Assembly: GCA_944381625.1 (NCBI GenBank)
Contig: CALWLW010000013.1
Coordinates: forward strand, 32,420-96,419
DNA length: 64,000 bases
Reading direction: 5' to 3'
Origin: an uncultured Lachnoclostridium sp.
GTDB lineage: Bacteria > Bacillota > Clostridia > Lachnospirales > Lachnospiraceae
Position 1 is the first letter of the stretch. Each line of letters begins with the position of its first letter. Positions 17,497 to 27,895 of this stretch are shown here, one piece after another. The translations under genes were made by a program, and so were the position numbers. A model generated the notes under the pieces. The model did not search any database. It saw only the letters and a list, made by a program, of their open reading frames with translations, and was not told where the DNA came from.

Positions 17497-17536
17497 TCGG
17501 AAAGGCAGCAAAAACTGCCCCTGTATTTCGGTTTTC

Positions 17537-18709
17537 TTATAGATCCTCCAGATTCTCCTTCAGCTTATCCATAAAACCTTTCTTCTTGGGCTTTCCGCCT
17601 TCGCCTTTCTGGTTCAGCGTATTCCCATTGGCCATATCGTAGTTCTTGAGCGCTTCCTTAGCCGCATGGCTTAAGCTGGTGGGTACTTCCACCACCAGGG
17701 TCACATAGTGGTCGCCGCGCACGCTCTTGTTGCGCAGGGACGGCATACCTTTGCCGCGCAGGCGGACGCGGGTGTCGGTCTGCGTACCGGCCTTCACGTC
17801 GTACTCCACTTCGCCGTCCACGGTTTTGATGCGGATGGTGCCGCCCAGGGCCGCCACCGGGAAGCTGATGGGTACGGTGGAGTAGATGTCCATATCCTGC
17901 CTCTGGAAGATGGGATGGCGGGATACCAGCACTTCCACCAGGAGATCGCCTCTGGGACCTCCGTTGACGCCCGGCTCGCCTTTTCCTCTGATGCGGATGC
18001 TCTGGCCGTTGTCGATGCCGGCCGGCACCGTAACCGCAATCTTTTTCTTGTTGGAAACATAACCCGTTCCATAGCAGTCCGGGCATTTCTCTTTGATAAT
18101 CTTGCCGGTACCGTTACAGTCGGGGCACGGACGCACGTTCTGCACCATGCCGAACAGGGACTGCTGGGTATAGACCACCTGGCCCTTGCCGCCGCACTTG
18201 GGACAGGTCTGCGGGGATGTGCCCGGCTTCGCGCCGGTGCCGTGGCAGGTGGCACACTCATCCTTCAGAACCAGTTCCAGCTCTTTGTCGCAGCCGGTGA
18301 CTGCCTCCTCAAAGGTGATCCTGATGCTGGCCCGCAGGTTCGCCCCCTGCATGGGGCCGTTATTGGCCCTGCGGCTTCTGCCGCCGCCGAAGATATCTCC
18401 GAAAATATCCCCGAAGATATCGCCCATATCCGCGCCGTTGAAGTCAAAGCCGCCGAAGCCTCCGCCCCCGCCGCCCTGTTCAAAGGCCGCATGGCCGAAC
18501 TGGTCGTATTTGCGCCTCTTGTCCGGGTCGCTCAGCACCGCGTACGCCTCGGACGCTTCTTTGAACTTCTGCTCCGCGTCCTTGTCTCCCGGATTCATGT
18601 CCGGATGATATTTTTTTGCCAGTTTTCTGTAAGCACTTTTAATGGCGGCGTCATCGGCGTTTCGGTCCACTCCCAGAACCTCGTAATAGTCTCTTTTCGT
18701 CTCTGCCAT
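17537..18709 (-). CDS. dnaJ: Chaperone protein DnaJ (Hsp40)
   Basis: 390 residues, a full type I DnaJ that delivers unfolded proteins to DnaK and stimulates its ATPase. J domain at 1-70 with HPD ([13 protein letters not shown]). Gly/Phe-rich region at about 75-120 with a repeated [14 protein letters not shown]. Zinc domain near 150-220 with four CxxCxGxG repeats ([32 protein letters not shown]). C-terminal client-binding beta domains follow, then a lysine-rich tail. Last gene of the hrcA-grpE-dnaK-dnaJ operon, 78 bases after dnaK, with a 10-base hairpin in between. It ends just before a strong terminator. Confidence 0.98.
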   Translation of the reverse strand: MAETKRDYYEVLGVDRNADDAAIKSAYRKLAKKYHPDMNPGDKDAEQKFKEASEAYAVLSDPDKRRKYDQFGHAAFEQGGGGGGFGGFDFNGADMGDIFGDIFGDIFGGGRSRRANNGPMQGANLRASIRITFEEAVTGCDKELELVLKDECATCHGTGAKPGTSPQTCPKCGGKGQVVYTQQSLFGMVQNVRPCPDCNGTGKIIKEKCPDCYGTGYVSNKKKIAVTVPAGIDNGQSIRIRGKGEPGVNGGPRGDLLVEVLVSRHPIFQRQDMDIYSTVPISFPVAALGGTIRIKTVDGEVEYDVKAGTQTDTRVRLRGKGMPSLRNKSVRGDHYVTLVVEVPTSLSHAAKEALKNYDMANGNTLNQKGEGGKPKKKGFMDKLKENLEDL

Positions 18710-18735
18710 AATCTCCTACCCTTTCACGCAGGAAT

Positions 18736-18758
18736 GCAGGCATGCTGCGCATGCCTGC
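18736..18758. repeat. Hairpin between dnaK and dnaJ
   Basis: Perfect 10-base inverted repeat GCAGGCATGC / GCATGCCTGC with a three-base loop and no T run. It may process or stabilise the dnaK end of the message and so set the DnaK:DnaJ ratio. Confidence 0.55.
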
Positions 18759-18787
18759 CCCCATCGCTATTCGCTCTTATCTTCTTT

Positions 18788-20662
<1,875 letters not shown>

Positions 20663-20676
20663 CTATATTTCCATCG

Positions 20677-21336
20677 TTAATTTGCCACTTTTACCATGCT
20701 GTGCCGAAGCACCGCATCTTTATATTTATAACCCTTCTGGAATTCCTCGGCGATCACATTCTCGCCCAGCTCCCCGTCCTCCACATGCATCACCGCGTTG
20801 TGGAATTCGGGATCAAATTCCTGGCCTACCGCATCGATAGGGGTTACGCCCAAATCTGTGAGCACGGCCATCAGCTGCTTGTAGATCATCTCCATGCCGC
20901 TGGCCACCGGCCCGCCCTGCTCTTCTTCCGGTATACTCTTCAGCCCTCTCTCAAAATTGTCCACCACCGGGAGGATCTTCTCGATCACTTCCCTGGCGCC
21001 CACCGAATACATCTGGGCTTTCTCCCGTTCCGTCCGGTTGCGGAAGTTCTCAAACTCCGCCAGCTGGCGTTTCAGCTTATCCGTCAGATCCGCGATCTGC
21101 TCATCTTTTTTATCTTTCTTTTCTTTTTTCTTAAAGAAACCTTTTTTCTCGCTCTGGGCGCCGTCCTCCGGCGCTTTCTCTTCGTCCTTCGCCGTATCAG
21201 GCCCCGGCGCGTCCTGCGTCCCGGGCTCCTGCGTTCCGGCTTCCTCTTCCGCCGGGGCTTCCTGCGTCATCTCTTCCGCCTCGTCCGCCGGAGCGGTATC
21301 CGGATTCATCTCCTGTACCATATCCTTTTCTTCCAC
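20677..21336 (-). CDS. grpE: Nucleotide exchange factor GrpE
   Basis: 219 residues. GrpE dimerises through a long helix and releases ADP from DnaK. The first 75 residues are acidic and low-complexity (Glu/Ala/Asp-rich), followed by a Lys-rich stretch (KKGFFKKKEKKDKK), a coiled-coil helix about 85-130 (LKRQLAEFENFRNRTEREK, the family signature) and the beta-rich C-terminal domain with GxxxDPEFHNAVMH near 180. The start is a GTG with AAAGGCGG seven bases upstream; an ATG five codons in is the alternative. It lies 14 bases after hrcA in the same operon. Confidence 0.96.
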   Translation of the reverse strand: MEEKDMVQEMNPDTAPADEAEEMTQEAPAEEEAGTQEPGTQDAPGPDTAKDEEKAPEDGAQSEKKGFFKKKEKKDKKDEQIADLTDKLKRQLAEFENFRNRTEREKAQMYSVGAREVIEKILPVVDNFERGLKSIPEEEQGGPVASGMEMIYKQLMAVLTDLGVTPIDAVGQEFDPEFHNAVMHVEDGELGENVIAEEFQKGYKYKDAVLRHSMVKVAN

Positions 21337-21350
21337 GTCTATCCGCCTTT

Positions 21351-22373
21351 CTATTTATGGAAAACCTCATCCAGTTGTTCCATCATGGTTTTCAATGCGC
21401 TCATGACATTCTCATAATCCATTCTCTTCGGCCCGATGATTCCCACCGTTCCCTGGAGGCCCTGGCCGATCTCATAGGTGGCCGTGACCACGCTGCAGTC
21501 CTTCATGCTCTGTACAGGCGTCTCGCTGCCGATATAAACATGAATCCCTTTCTCTTCGCTGTTCAGGGTCTCATTCACCAGCTCCACCAGATTCTGCTTC
21601 TCTTCCAGTGTCCGGATCAGTTCGCTGGCCTTTCCGTTGTCGGACAGCTCCGGATAACGGAAAATATTGGTGGCGCCTCCGGTGTAGATCTCCATGCCTT
21701 CGTCTCCATGGATCGCTTCCGCCACGGCGTCCACCACGTCGCTGATCAGATCGCTGTGGATCCCCGCCTGCTCTTTCATGCTGGAAATCATCTGGAGGTT
21801 GATCTCCTCGATCGTCTTCCCGTTCAGCATGGTGTTCAGCAGGATATTCAGCTTCAGGAGCGTCTCGTCGTCCAGCACGCCGTTCACCGGCAGGAGCTTG
21901 TTGCGGATCACATTTCCCTCCGCCACGATCACCGCCAGGATCTGGTTCTCATCCACTCTGGAGAGCTGGATGAACTTCAGCTTGTTCTGATGGTACTGGG
22001 GCGTGGAAATCATCGTCGCGTAGTTCGTATTGGTGGCCAGCACCTTTACGATCTGCTTGAGCACCTGCTCCATGCGGTCGGTCCGCTGGATCATCAGTTC
22101 CTTGAACTCCGTGACCTCCCGGTCCTTCTCCTGGATCAGCCGATCCACATACAGACGGTATCCTTTGTCAGAAGGGACGCGGCCGGCCGAGGTATGGGGC
22201 TGGATAATATAACCCATCTCCTCCAGATCCGACATCTCGTTGCGGATCGTGGCCGAACTCAGCTTCAGGTCCGAGTACTTGGAAATGGTCCTGGAGCCCA
22301 CCGGCTCTCCGGTCTCCATATAATTCTGAATGATTGCCTGAAGAATTTTGATCTTCCTCTCATCCAGTTCCAT
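21351..22373 (-). CDS. hrcA: Heat-inducible transcription repressor HrcA
   Basis: 340 residues, the usual length. HrcA binds the CIRCE inverted repeat as a dimer and needs GroEL for activity. The winged-helix N-terminus contains GEPVGSRTISKYSDLKLSSATIRNEMSDLEEMG (residues about 22-54), the family's hallmark, and HTSAGRVPSDKGYRLYVD follows. The C-terminal part has GIIGPKRMDYENVMSAL near 315. First gene of the operon, 25 bases downstream of a perfect CIRCE, so it is self-regulated. Confidence 0.98.
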   Translation of the reverse strand: MELDERKIKILQAIIQNYMETGEPVGSRTISKYSDLKLSSATIRNEMSDLEEMGYIIQPHTSAGRVPSDKGYRLYVDRLIQEKDREVTEFKELMIQRTDRMEQVLKQIVKVLATNTNYATMISTPQYHQNKLKFIQLSRVDENQILAVIVAEGNVIRNKLLPVNGVLDDETLLKLNILLNTMLNGKTIEEINLQMISSMKEQAGIHSDLISDVVDAVAEAIHGDEGMEIYTGGATNIFRYPELSDNGKASELIRTLEEKQNLVELVNETLNSEEKGIHVYIGSETPVQSMKDCSVVTATYEIGQGLQGTVGIIGPKRMDYENVMSALKTMMEQLDEVFHK

Positions 22374-22397
22374 GTCCTCACCCCTTCCTCTGTACTG

Positions 22398-22424
22398 TTA
22401 GCACTCAGCTTTTAAGAGTGCTAA
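22398..22424. promoter_or_regulatory. CIRCE element (HrcA operator)
   Basis: TTAGCACTC - nine bases - GAGTGCTAA, an exact match to the CIRCE consensus, between the hrcA promoter and its ATG. Confidence 0.98.
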
Positions 22425-22438
22425 CATTTACTGTAAAT

Positions 22439-22468
22439 AAAATAGCACCCCGCAGGGTGCTTTGTCAA
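22439..22468 (-). promoter_or_regulatory. Promoter of the heat-shock operon
   Basis: Minus strand: -35 TTGACA, 18-base spacer, -10 TATTTT, with CIRCE 15 bases further on. The spacer is almost entirely a 7-bp hairpin (see the terminator at 22444-22461). Confidence 0.65.
22444..22461 (-). terminator. Small terminator of the surface operon, lying inside the hrcA promoter spacer
   Basis: AGCACCC / GGGTGCT with loop CGCA, followed on the minus strand by ATTTTATTT. It lies 26 bases past the TPR-lipoprotein stop and would end read-through into hrcA. Confidence 0.55.
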
Positions 22469-22486
22469 GATGTTTTTGGAATAAAT

Positions 22487-23335
22487 TTAACGTGTCTTCA
22501 AAAACACGTATTCTCTCGCCGCATCCTCGTCCTCCGGATAGCTTTCCAGATAACTCTCCATCTTCAGCTTCGCCGTCTCAAAATCGCCCATGCGTTCATA
22601 CACCGCGATCTCATAGCCCAGAAGCTCCTGCATGCTCCCCGCGTCCTCCAGGGCGATCCCGTCCTGGATTGTAGACAATGCGCTCTCATAATCTCCCTGG
22701 TCCATCTGGTAGGATGCCACCCGCGCATATACGGACGGATGATCCGCATGCTCTTCCAGATAGCTCTGGTACAGCGTCACCGCATAGTCTTTATTGCCCA
22801 TCTGCCAGTACAGTTCTCCCTGCCAGTAGAGGGATTCCTGGTCGCCGTTCTTATAAGCCTGCTCCAGATATCCTTTAGCGCCGTTATAGTCTTCCATATA
22901 ATAAGAAAGACGTCCCAGCATGATCAGGTCTTTGGAGGATGTCATATCTTTGGCCGCCTGAAAATCCGTGTTGGCGGATTCCGTATCCCCCGCTTCTCTG
23001 TACAGAAGGCCGCGGGTGAGGTACATCTCGGCGCTCTTCTTCAGATCCAGCACCGCCGTGCAGGTCTCTATGGCTCCGTCCACGTCGCCGGCATAATACT
23101 GCGCCGACGCTTTATAGGAAGCGATATCCAACTCCAGCGCCCCCGCCCGCATATCCGCCAGGGAAAGGGCCTCATTATAGGACGCCACCGCGCTCTCATA
23201 GTCTCCGGACAGCGCCTGCTCCATCCCCTGGCTTCTCAGCGCCATCTGCTGTTCTGTCACTTCCCCGCTTCTGCCGCAGCCGCCCAGAGCCAGCGCACAC
23301 GCGCATGCCGTCATTGCCATATATCTTCTGCTCAT
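22487..23335 (-). CDS. Tetratricopeptide-repeat lipoprotein
   Basis: 282 residues. N-terminal lipoprotein signal MSRRYMAMTACACALALGGC (Cys 20). The mature protein is made of TPR-like helical pairs, for example GDYESAVASYNEALSLADMR, GDVDGAIETCTAVLDLKKSAEMYLTRG, GDTESANTDFQAAKDM and MGNKDYAVTLYQSYLEEH, giving about six repeats to the end. TPR lipoproteins act as scaffolds outside the membrane. A longer frame exists, but the ATG chosen has GGAGGGAAAAG upstream and overlaps the stop of the glycosyltransferase gene (ATGA). It is the last gene of the CotH/VTC/glycosyltransferase operon. No specific partner can be named. Confidence 0.82.
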   Translation of the reverse strand: MSRRYMAMTACACALALGGCGRSGEVTEQQMALRSQGMEQALSGDYESAVASYNEALSLADMRAGALELDIASYKASAQYYAGDVDGAIETCTAVLDLKKSAEMYLTRGLLYREAGDTESANTDFQAAKDMTSSKDLIMLGRLSYYMEDYNGAKGYLEQAYKNGDQESLYWQGELYWQMGNKDYAVTLYQSYLEEHADHPSVYARVASYQMDQGDYESALSTIQDGIALEDAGSMQELLGYEIAVYERMGDFETAKLKMESYLESYPEDEDAAREYVFLKTR

Positions 23336-24258
23336 CCTTTTCCCTCCTGCCAGAATGTGGGATTCATCGTACACCAGAGGATCACCCTCCGGGGAAGCTT
23401 TCCGTACCGCTGCCCCAGCTTGTATCCCAGAAATTTGCCCGCGCTCTGGGTCAGCACCTGGAAACAGAGCCAGGGTTTCCCGATCTTCAGGCAGTGCCCC
23501 ATGCTCGTCTTCACCAGACGGATCCCCTCCGATTCCGAACGGATGCCGCCGAACACTTCCGGATGCATGGTCTGGGATACCGCCAGATCAAAATTCCGGT
23601 GAAACTGCTGCATGGCGCTGTAATTGTGGGAGTGTACCACCCTGGCCCCGGCACAGTAAGCGATCTTCCCTCCCATTCGGACCATCCTGCCCGCCAGGAT
23701 CATATCTTCGTTGAAGATAGCCCTCTTCTCAAAGCCGCCCAGCTCCAGGTACCGGTCCCGCCGCCATGCGGCGCACACATTGGAGCAGAAGAACGTCTTG
23801 ATCCCCAGCTCTTCCAGATCATCGATCCCTTTGACCCGGCTGTGTTCCGGATAATTAAAGCCGCGGGTATAGCGTTCCACCTCCCGGCAGTCCGCGGCCG
23901 GAAGCTGCCGGCCGTAGGCCGCCCACACGGAAGGATCCTCAAAGACTTCCAGGAGCCGTTCCACCGTATGGCCGTCCGCCGGCAGGGCGTCCTGGGTCAT
24001 GCAGACCACCACATCCGCCCGGGACATGCGGATACCCCTGTCTCTGGTCCCGCCGTGGTCAAACTCCTGTTTTGAGAGATGGTGGACCTCCACATTCTTA
24101 TATTTATGTTCCAGCCCCTCCGGGAAATACCGCCGCTCCGTATTCATCAGGATAATCCTCCGGATGGGACAGGTCTGCTCCTGCAGCCGGTCCAGGAGCC
24201 GCAGGAGCTGCTTTCCCGGTTTGTACACAGGGATCAGTATATCCGCCGTCAAATTCAT
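23332..24258 (-). CDS. Glycosyltransferase family 2 (rhamnosyltransferase-like)
   Basis: 308 residues, a single GT-A domain. N-terminus ILIPVYKPGKQLLRLLDRL, then SKQEFDHGGTRDRGIRMSRADVVVCMTQDALP near 85, an F-x-H-G-x-x-R-N-like region typical of rhamnosyltransferases of the WbbL/RfbF type (DHGGTRDRG). TQDA takes the DxD position, and EDMILAGRMV near 195 is the acceptor-binding ED motif. C-terminal helices are amphipathic, with no clear membrane anchor. It probably adds one sugar, plausibly rhamnose, to a lipid-linked or wall glycan at the inner membrane face. It ends in an ATGA overlap with the TPR gene and lies behind a hairpin after the LCP gene. Confidence 0.85.
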   Translation of the reverse strand: MNLTADILIPVYKPGKQLLRLLDRLQEQTCPIRRIILMNTERRYFPEGLEHKYKNVEVHHLSKQEFDHGGTRDRGIRMSRADVVVCMTQDALPADGHTVERLLEVFEDPSVWAAYGRQLPAADCREVERYTRGFNYPEHSRVKGIDDLEELGIKTFFCSNVCAAWRRDRYLELGGFEKRAIFNEDMILAGRMVRMGGKIAYCAGARVVHSHNYSAMQQFHRNFDLAVSQTMHPEVFGGIRSESEGIRLVKTSMGHCLKIGKPWLCFQVLTQSAGKFLGYKLGQRYGKLPRRVILWCTMNPTFWQEGKG

Positions 24259-24278
24259 AAATCCTTCCTTTTACAAAA

Positions 24279-24301
24279 GGCGAGGGAGCATGTCCCTCGC
24301 C
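24279..24301 (-). terminator. Hairpin after the LCP gene
   Basis: GGCGAGGGA / TCCCTCGCC with a five-base loop, followed on the minus strand by TTTT, 15 bases past the LCP stop and 21 bases before the next start. Probably a partial terminator inside the operon. Confidence 0.6.
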
Positions 24302-24315
24302 CTGCCTCTCTATGC

Positions 24316-25491
24316 TTATTCTGCCGCAGTATCCGCGCCTGCGTCCTCTTCCACGTCGTATCCCGTATCCGATATAATCTGGTCGGAGATATCCTGCACC
24401 TGACGGGACGGCGTATATCCGTCGCTGCCGAACAGGTACTCATGAAGCTGGATCACGTTGCTCTCCAGGTTCACCGGAATGACGCAGGAACCCTTTCCGC
24501 TGATGGTAGCGGTGGCACGGTCAAACGGGAAGCCCACCGTGTCCACAATGTCGTAGCCCAGCATCTGGGGCGCCATCTCCAGAAGCTGCGGGTTAGTGTA
24601 GTTGGTGGCCACCATGGGGAAGACCGCGTTGATGATATCATTGATCTCAGAGATATCCGCCTGTTTCGCCTTGCTCACAATCTCCATGATCACTTCCCGC
24701 TGGCGCTCGGTTCTCTTGAAATCGTCGCCCGCCGTGTAACGGATACGGCAGTAAGAGGTAGCCTGTACGCCGTCCAGAAGCTGGTAGCCGGTCTGGGTCA
24801 GCTTCTCCGTCTTCACGCCGGTCACCTCGGAGGTCTCCACCGTGTAGTTGTTCAGATGCTCGATCTCCGCCTCATCCACGTCGATCATGATGCCGCCCAG
24901 CAGATCCACCGTCTCCGTCAGGGCCGCGAAGTCCACGCTCACGTAATATTCAATATCCAGGTCCAGGTTCCGGTTCAGCATGTTGATCGCCTGCTCCGGA
25001 CCGCCGGAAGAATAGGCGCCGTTGGCCTTATTATAATTGCCGTCTGTACGATCCAGGTAAGTATCTCTGTATACCGATACCAGCTTCACTTCTTTGGTAT
25101 CGTTGTTGATGCTGGCGATGATCATGGTATCGCTGCGGTTGCCCTTCCCCAGCTGTCCCGCTTCCCTGGTGTCCAGGCCGAACAGCGCGATATTGGTGTA
25201 GCCGGACATGGTCTGCTGGGCCTCTTCGCTGAGCCCCTCATTCTTCTGGATGCCGCCCTGAGCCTGCTCCGGCTCCTGCAGCTTATCCATCTGCCATACC
25301 ACATAGAATCCCACCAGGAGCGCAAGCAGCGCCACAATCTCGATACCGAAGATCAGCATCCGTTTTTTCTTCTGGGCCGCCCTCTTTTTGGAATTCTTCC
25401 TTCTCTTTCCCGAACCGGCAGGAGCCGTATTGGCGCTCCGTCCGGAAGCGCTCTTCTTGGAACTTGGTCGTTTCGTCGTTTCTTTTGCCAT
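24316..25491 (-). CDS. LytR-CpsA-Psr (LCP) family glycopolymer ligase
   Basis: 391 residues. LCP enzymes move undecaprenyl-linked glycopolymers onto peptidoglycan outside the membrane. Basic cytoplasmic N-terminus (residues 1-47, rich in Lys/Ser/Arg), one transmembrane segment about 48-68 (MLIFGIEIVALLALLVGFYVVW), then the LCP domain with NIALFGLDTRE near 100, RSDTMIIASINNDTKEVKLVSVYRDTYL near 120-145, GAYSSGGPEQAINMLNRNLDLDI near 160 and RIRYTAGDDFKRTERQREV near 255. The conserved Asp and Arg residues that grip the pyrophosphate lipid are present. The C-terminus is acidic. It sits next to the priming sugar transferase and glycosyltransferases, so it probably anchors the polymer they build. 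Confidence 0.93.
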   Translation of the reverse strand: MAKETTKRPSSKKSASGRSANTAPAGSGKRRKNSKKRAAQKKKRMLIFGIEIVALLALLVGFYVVWQMDKLQEPEQAQGGIQKNEGLSEEAQQTMSGYTNIALFGLDTREAGQLGKGNRSDTMIIASINNDTKEVKLVSVYRDTYLDRTDGNYNKANGAYSSGGPEQAINMLNRNLDLDIEYYVSVDFAALTETVDLLGGIMIDVDEAEIEHLNNYTVETSEVTGVKTEKLTQTGYQLLDGVQATSYCRIRYTAGDDFKRTERQREVIMEIVSKAKQADISEINDIINAVFPMVATNYTNPQLLEMAPQMLGYDIVDTVGFPFDRATATISGKGSCVIPVNLESNVIQLHEYLFGSDGYTPSRQVQDISDQIISDTGYDVEEDAGADTAAE

Positions 25492-25512
25492 AATTCATCC
25501 TTTCTACGCCTG

Positions 25513-26928
25513 TTAATAAGCATTCTTATTTACAAAGCCTTTGAAGAACGTCAGGAACAGGATCTTGAAATCCAGGCCCAGAGTCCAGTTCTCAATATAA
25601 TACAGGTCGTACTCTATACGTTTTTTGATCGATGTATCTCCCCGGTATCCGTTCACCTGCGCCCAGCCGGTCAGTCCCGGACGAACCTGGTGTTTTACCA
25701 TATAACGGGGTATCTCTTCCCGGAATTTCTCCACGAAGAACGGCCGCTCCGGTCTCGGCCCCACCAGGCTCATGTCTCCCTTCAGTATATTGAACAACTG
25801 AGGAAGCTCGTCGATACTGGTGCGCCGGATCACTCTGCCCACCTTCGTCACGCGTGGATCGTTCCGGACCGTCCATGCCTTCCGTTCAGTCTTCGCCGAC
25901 TGCACTTCCATGGAGCGGAATTTATACATCTGAAAAATCTGGTTATGGAGCCCTACCCGCTCCTGCTTATATATCAGCGGCCCTTTTGACGTACTTTTTA
26001 CCAAAATGGCCGTAACCAGCATCACTGGTGAGAAAATGATGATTGCTGCAACCGCCCCGACGATGTCCACCGCTCGTTTGCAGATCATATTGAACGTATT
26101 GGTCAGCGGCACGTGCCGGATATTGACTACCGGAAGTCCCAGGAGATCCTCCGTGTAGGGGCGCGTGGGTATAATATCATTATAATCCGGTACGAATTTT
26201 GTATGCACGCCGGATTTTTCGCAGATCGCCACGATCCGCTTCAATTTATAGTACTCCTGGAGCCCCAGCGTCAGCGCGATCTCATCCAGACGGTTGTTCT
26301 CCAGGATCTCTTCCAAATCGTCAATAGTCCCCATCACCGGGACATTTTTGTATTTATAGCCTATTTCCTTGTTATCATCCAGGATTCCCTGGATACGGTA
26401 GCCCCACTGGGGATTGGCAAAGATACGGTCGATGAATCCTTCCGCCGCACTGCTGTAGCCCACAAAGATTACATGGCGCAGATTGAACCCGCTTTTACGC
26501 ATCTTCCGCAGAGCCATGCGGATCAGCGTACGAACTTCTATCTCCATCAGGATATTGATAATATAGAAGTAAAAGAGCATGGTCCTGGAATAGTCTTTTC
26601 CATAATAATGGTCGCGCCCCAGGAAAAGCAGACCCATGATCAGCAGCAAGCCGAAGGTATTTGCCTTAATAATATTGCCGTTCTCCAGCCGTCTCCCCTG
26701 CACCCTCTTGGGCGTATAGAGATTGAAGGCCAGATACAGTGTCAGATACAGCGGCACAAGCAGAGCCAGCGCGTAGCAATACTGGACAAAAGTAAGTCCC
26801 GGCGGGCCTTCCAGCAGAACAAACTTACATAACCATGCAAGCAGGTACGACAGGCAGATGACCACCGCGTCGACGACCACATGGAGCCGGTTGAAATATT
26901 TTTGATTATCCTTAATCAAAACCCTCAC
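25513..26928 (-). CDS. Undecaprenyl-phosphate sugar phosphotransferase (WbaP/WcaJ type)
   Basis: 471 residues. It starts glycan assembly by moving a sugar 1-phosphate from a nucleotide sugar to undecaprenyl phosphate. Four or five transmembrane helices lie in residues 1-135, then a Rossmann-like domain (LRHVIFVGYSSAAEGFI near 150), then the catalytic domain from about 275: KRAVDIVGAVAAI membrane helix, YKQERVGLHNQIFQMYKFRSM, RRTSIDELPQLFNILKGDMSLVGPRPERP near 375 and VRPGLTGWAQVNG near 420. The reading frame opens with a GTG that overlaps the TGA of the upstream GT2 gene (GTGA), so coupling is likely, although the ribosome binding site is weak. The exact sugar (glucose, galactose or GalNAc) cannot be read from sequence. 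Confidence 0.93.
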   Translation of the reverse strand: MRVLIKDNQKYFNRLHVVVDAVVICLSYLLAWLCKFVLLEGPPGLTFVQYCYALALLVPLYLTLYLAFNLYTPKRVQGRRLENGNIIKANTFGLLLIMGLLFLGRDHYYGKDYSRTMLFYFYIINILMEIEVRTLIRMALRKMRKSGFNLRHVIFVGYSSAAEGFIDRIFANPQWGYRIQGILDDNKEIGYKYKNVPVMGTIDDLEEILENNRLDEIALTLGLQEYYKLKRIVAICEKSGVHTKFVPDYNDIIPTRPYTEDLLGLPVVNIRHVPLTNTFNMICKRAVDIVGAVAAIIIFSPVMLVTAILVKSTSKGPLIYKQERVGLHNQIFQMYKFRSMEVQSAKTERKAWTVRNDPRVTKVGRVIRRTSIDELPQLFNILKGDMSLVGPRPERPFFVEKFREEIPRYMVKHQVRPGLTGWAQVNGYRGDTSIKKRIEYDLYYIENWTLGLDFKILFLTFFKGFVNKNAY

Positions 26929-27881
26929 CCTAAAAGCAGTATATTCTTCCAGAGATCCAGTTGGATGCCAGCATAATGGAACAGATGTTTCAGGCGGAAT
27001 CTTACCTTTCTGTCCGGGTGTTCCCTGCAGAGGGCAATTCCCCGCCGTATCCCTTCCCTGTAATCTTTCCCGAATCCCTTCTTTACAAAGTACAAATATT
27101 TCACAAGAAATCCGACGGACAAAAACGGAAGATTCAGAATCACCTGCAGTACCGGCATATTCTTATAAATCAGATAAACGTTATTGCCCGCCGAATGGAC
27201 TACCTTAAAACGGTTATGACGGGAGCCGCTGGTGGCGCTCCCTACGTGGTATACCTCCGCCTTCGGGGCATACCAGTGATAATATCCATGGATTCTCGCC
27301 CGATAGGACAGATCCATATCTTCTAAATATGCAAAATGCGCCTCGTCGAAGCCTCCCAGCCGCAGAACCTCCTCTTTCCGGTAGATCGCCGCGCCTGCGC
27401 AGGAGGAAAAGATCTTACCCTCCGAGCAATAGCGCTGGGAAGACTTTCCCTTTCCCCGCGCGAACCCCCAGCCCAGCGCGCAGTAAAAATCTCCCGCGTT
27501 GTCCAGAAGTTCCCGGTTCTGATACTGAAGCATCCTGGCCGCGCAGGAAAATCGTCTGGGATCTGCGCGGAGCGCATCCCTCAGATTCCTGGCAAAATCC
27601 GGCTTCACTTCCGTATCGTTATTCAGCAGTATGACATAAGGGCTCTCCGCCATGGCGATGCCTTCGTTGACCGCCCGGCAAAAGCCGTAATTCCGGTCCA
27701 GGCAGCAGAGCTTTACCTGCGGATAATGCTCCCTGATAAAATCCTGGCTGCCGTCCGAGGAACCGTTGTCCACCACAAGGATCTCCGCAGAAATTCCCGT
27801 CTGCGCGGACACCGTGCGCAGACAGGCGTCCAGATAAGAAATCCCGTTGTAGTTCGGGATCACAACCGTCACATCCCACAT
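26925..27881 (-). CDS. Glycosyltransferase family 2
   Basis: 318 residues, GT-A fold. VVIPNYNGISYLDACLRTV at the N-terminus, ILVVDNGSSDGSQ near 33, VILLNNDTEVKPDFARNLRDAL near 85 (DTE as the metal-binding DxD), GFDEAHFAYLEDMDLSYRARIHGY near 180 (acceptor ED motif), with a C-terminal basic helix pair. Of the WbbL/rhamnosyltransferase-like branch with NNDTE. I took the ATG at 27881 because GAGGAGAGG precedes it; an in-frame TTG six codons upstream overlaps the preceding stop but has no ribosome site. It lies between a two-domain GT2 and the sugar phosphotransferase in the surface operon. Confidence 0.88.
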   Translation of the reverse strand: MWDVTVVIPNYNGISYLDACLRTVSAQTGISAEILVVDNGSSDGSQDFIREHYPQVKLCCLDRNYGFCRAVNEGIAMAESPYVILLNNDTEVKPDFARNLRDALRADPRRFSCAARMLQYQNRELLDNAGDFYCALGWGFARGKGKSSQRYCSEGKIFSSCAGAAIYRKEEVLRLGGFDEAHFAYLEDMDLSYRARIHGYYHWYAPKAEVYHVGSATSGSRHNRFKVVHSAGNNVYLIYKNMPVLQVILNLPFLSVGFLVKYLYFVKKGFGKDYREGIRRGIALCREHPDRKVRFRLKHLFHYAGIQLDLWKNILLLG

Positions 27882-27895
27882 GCGCCAACCTCTCC

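Noticed and set aside
17504..17519. GGCAG/CTGCC hairpin as a second terminator
   Set aside because: Only five pairs and no T run on the plus strand; the adjacent 14-bp stem is the better candidate.
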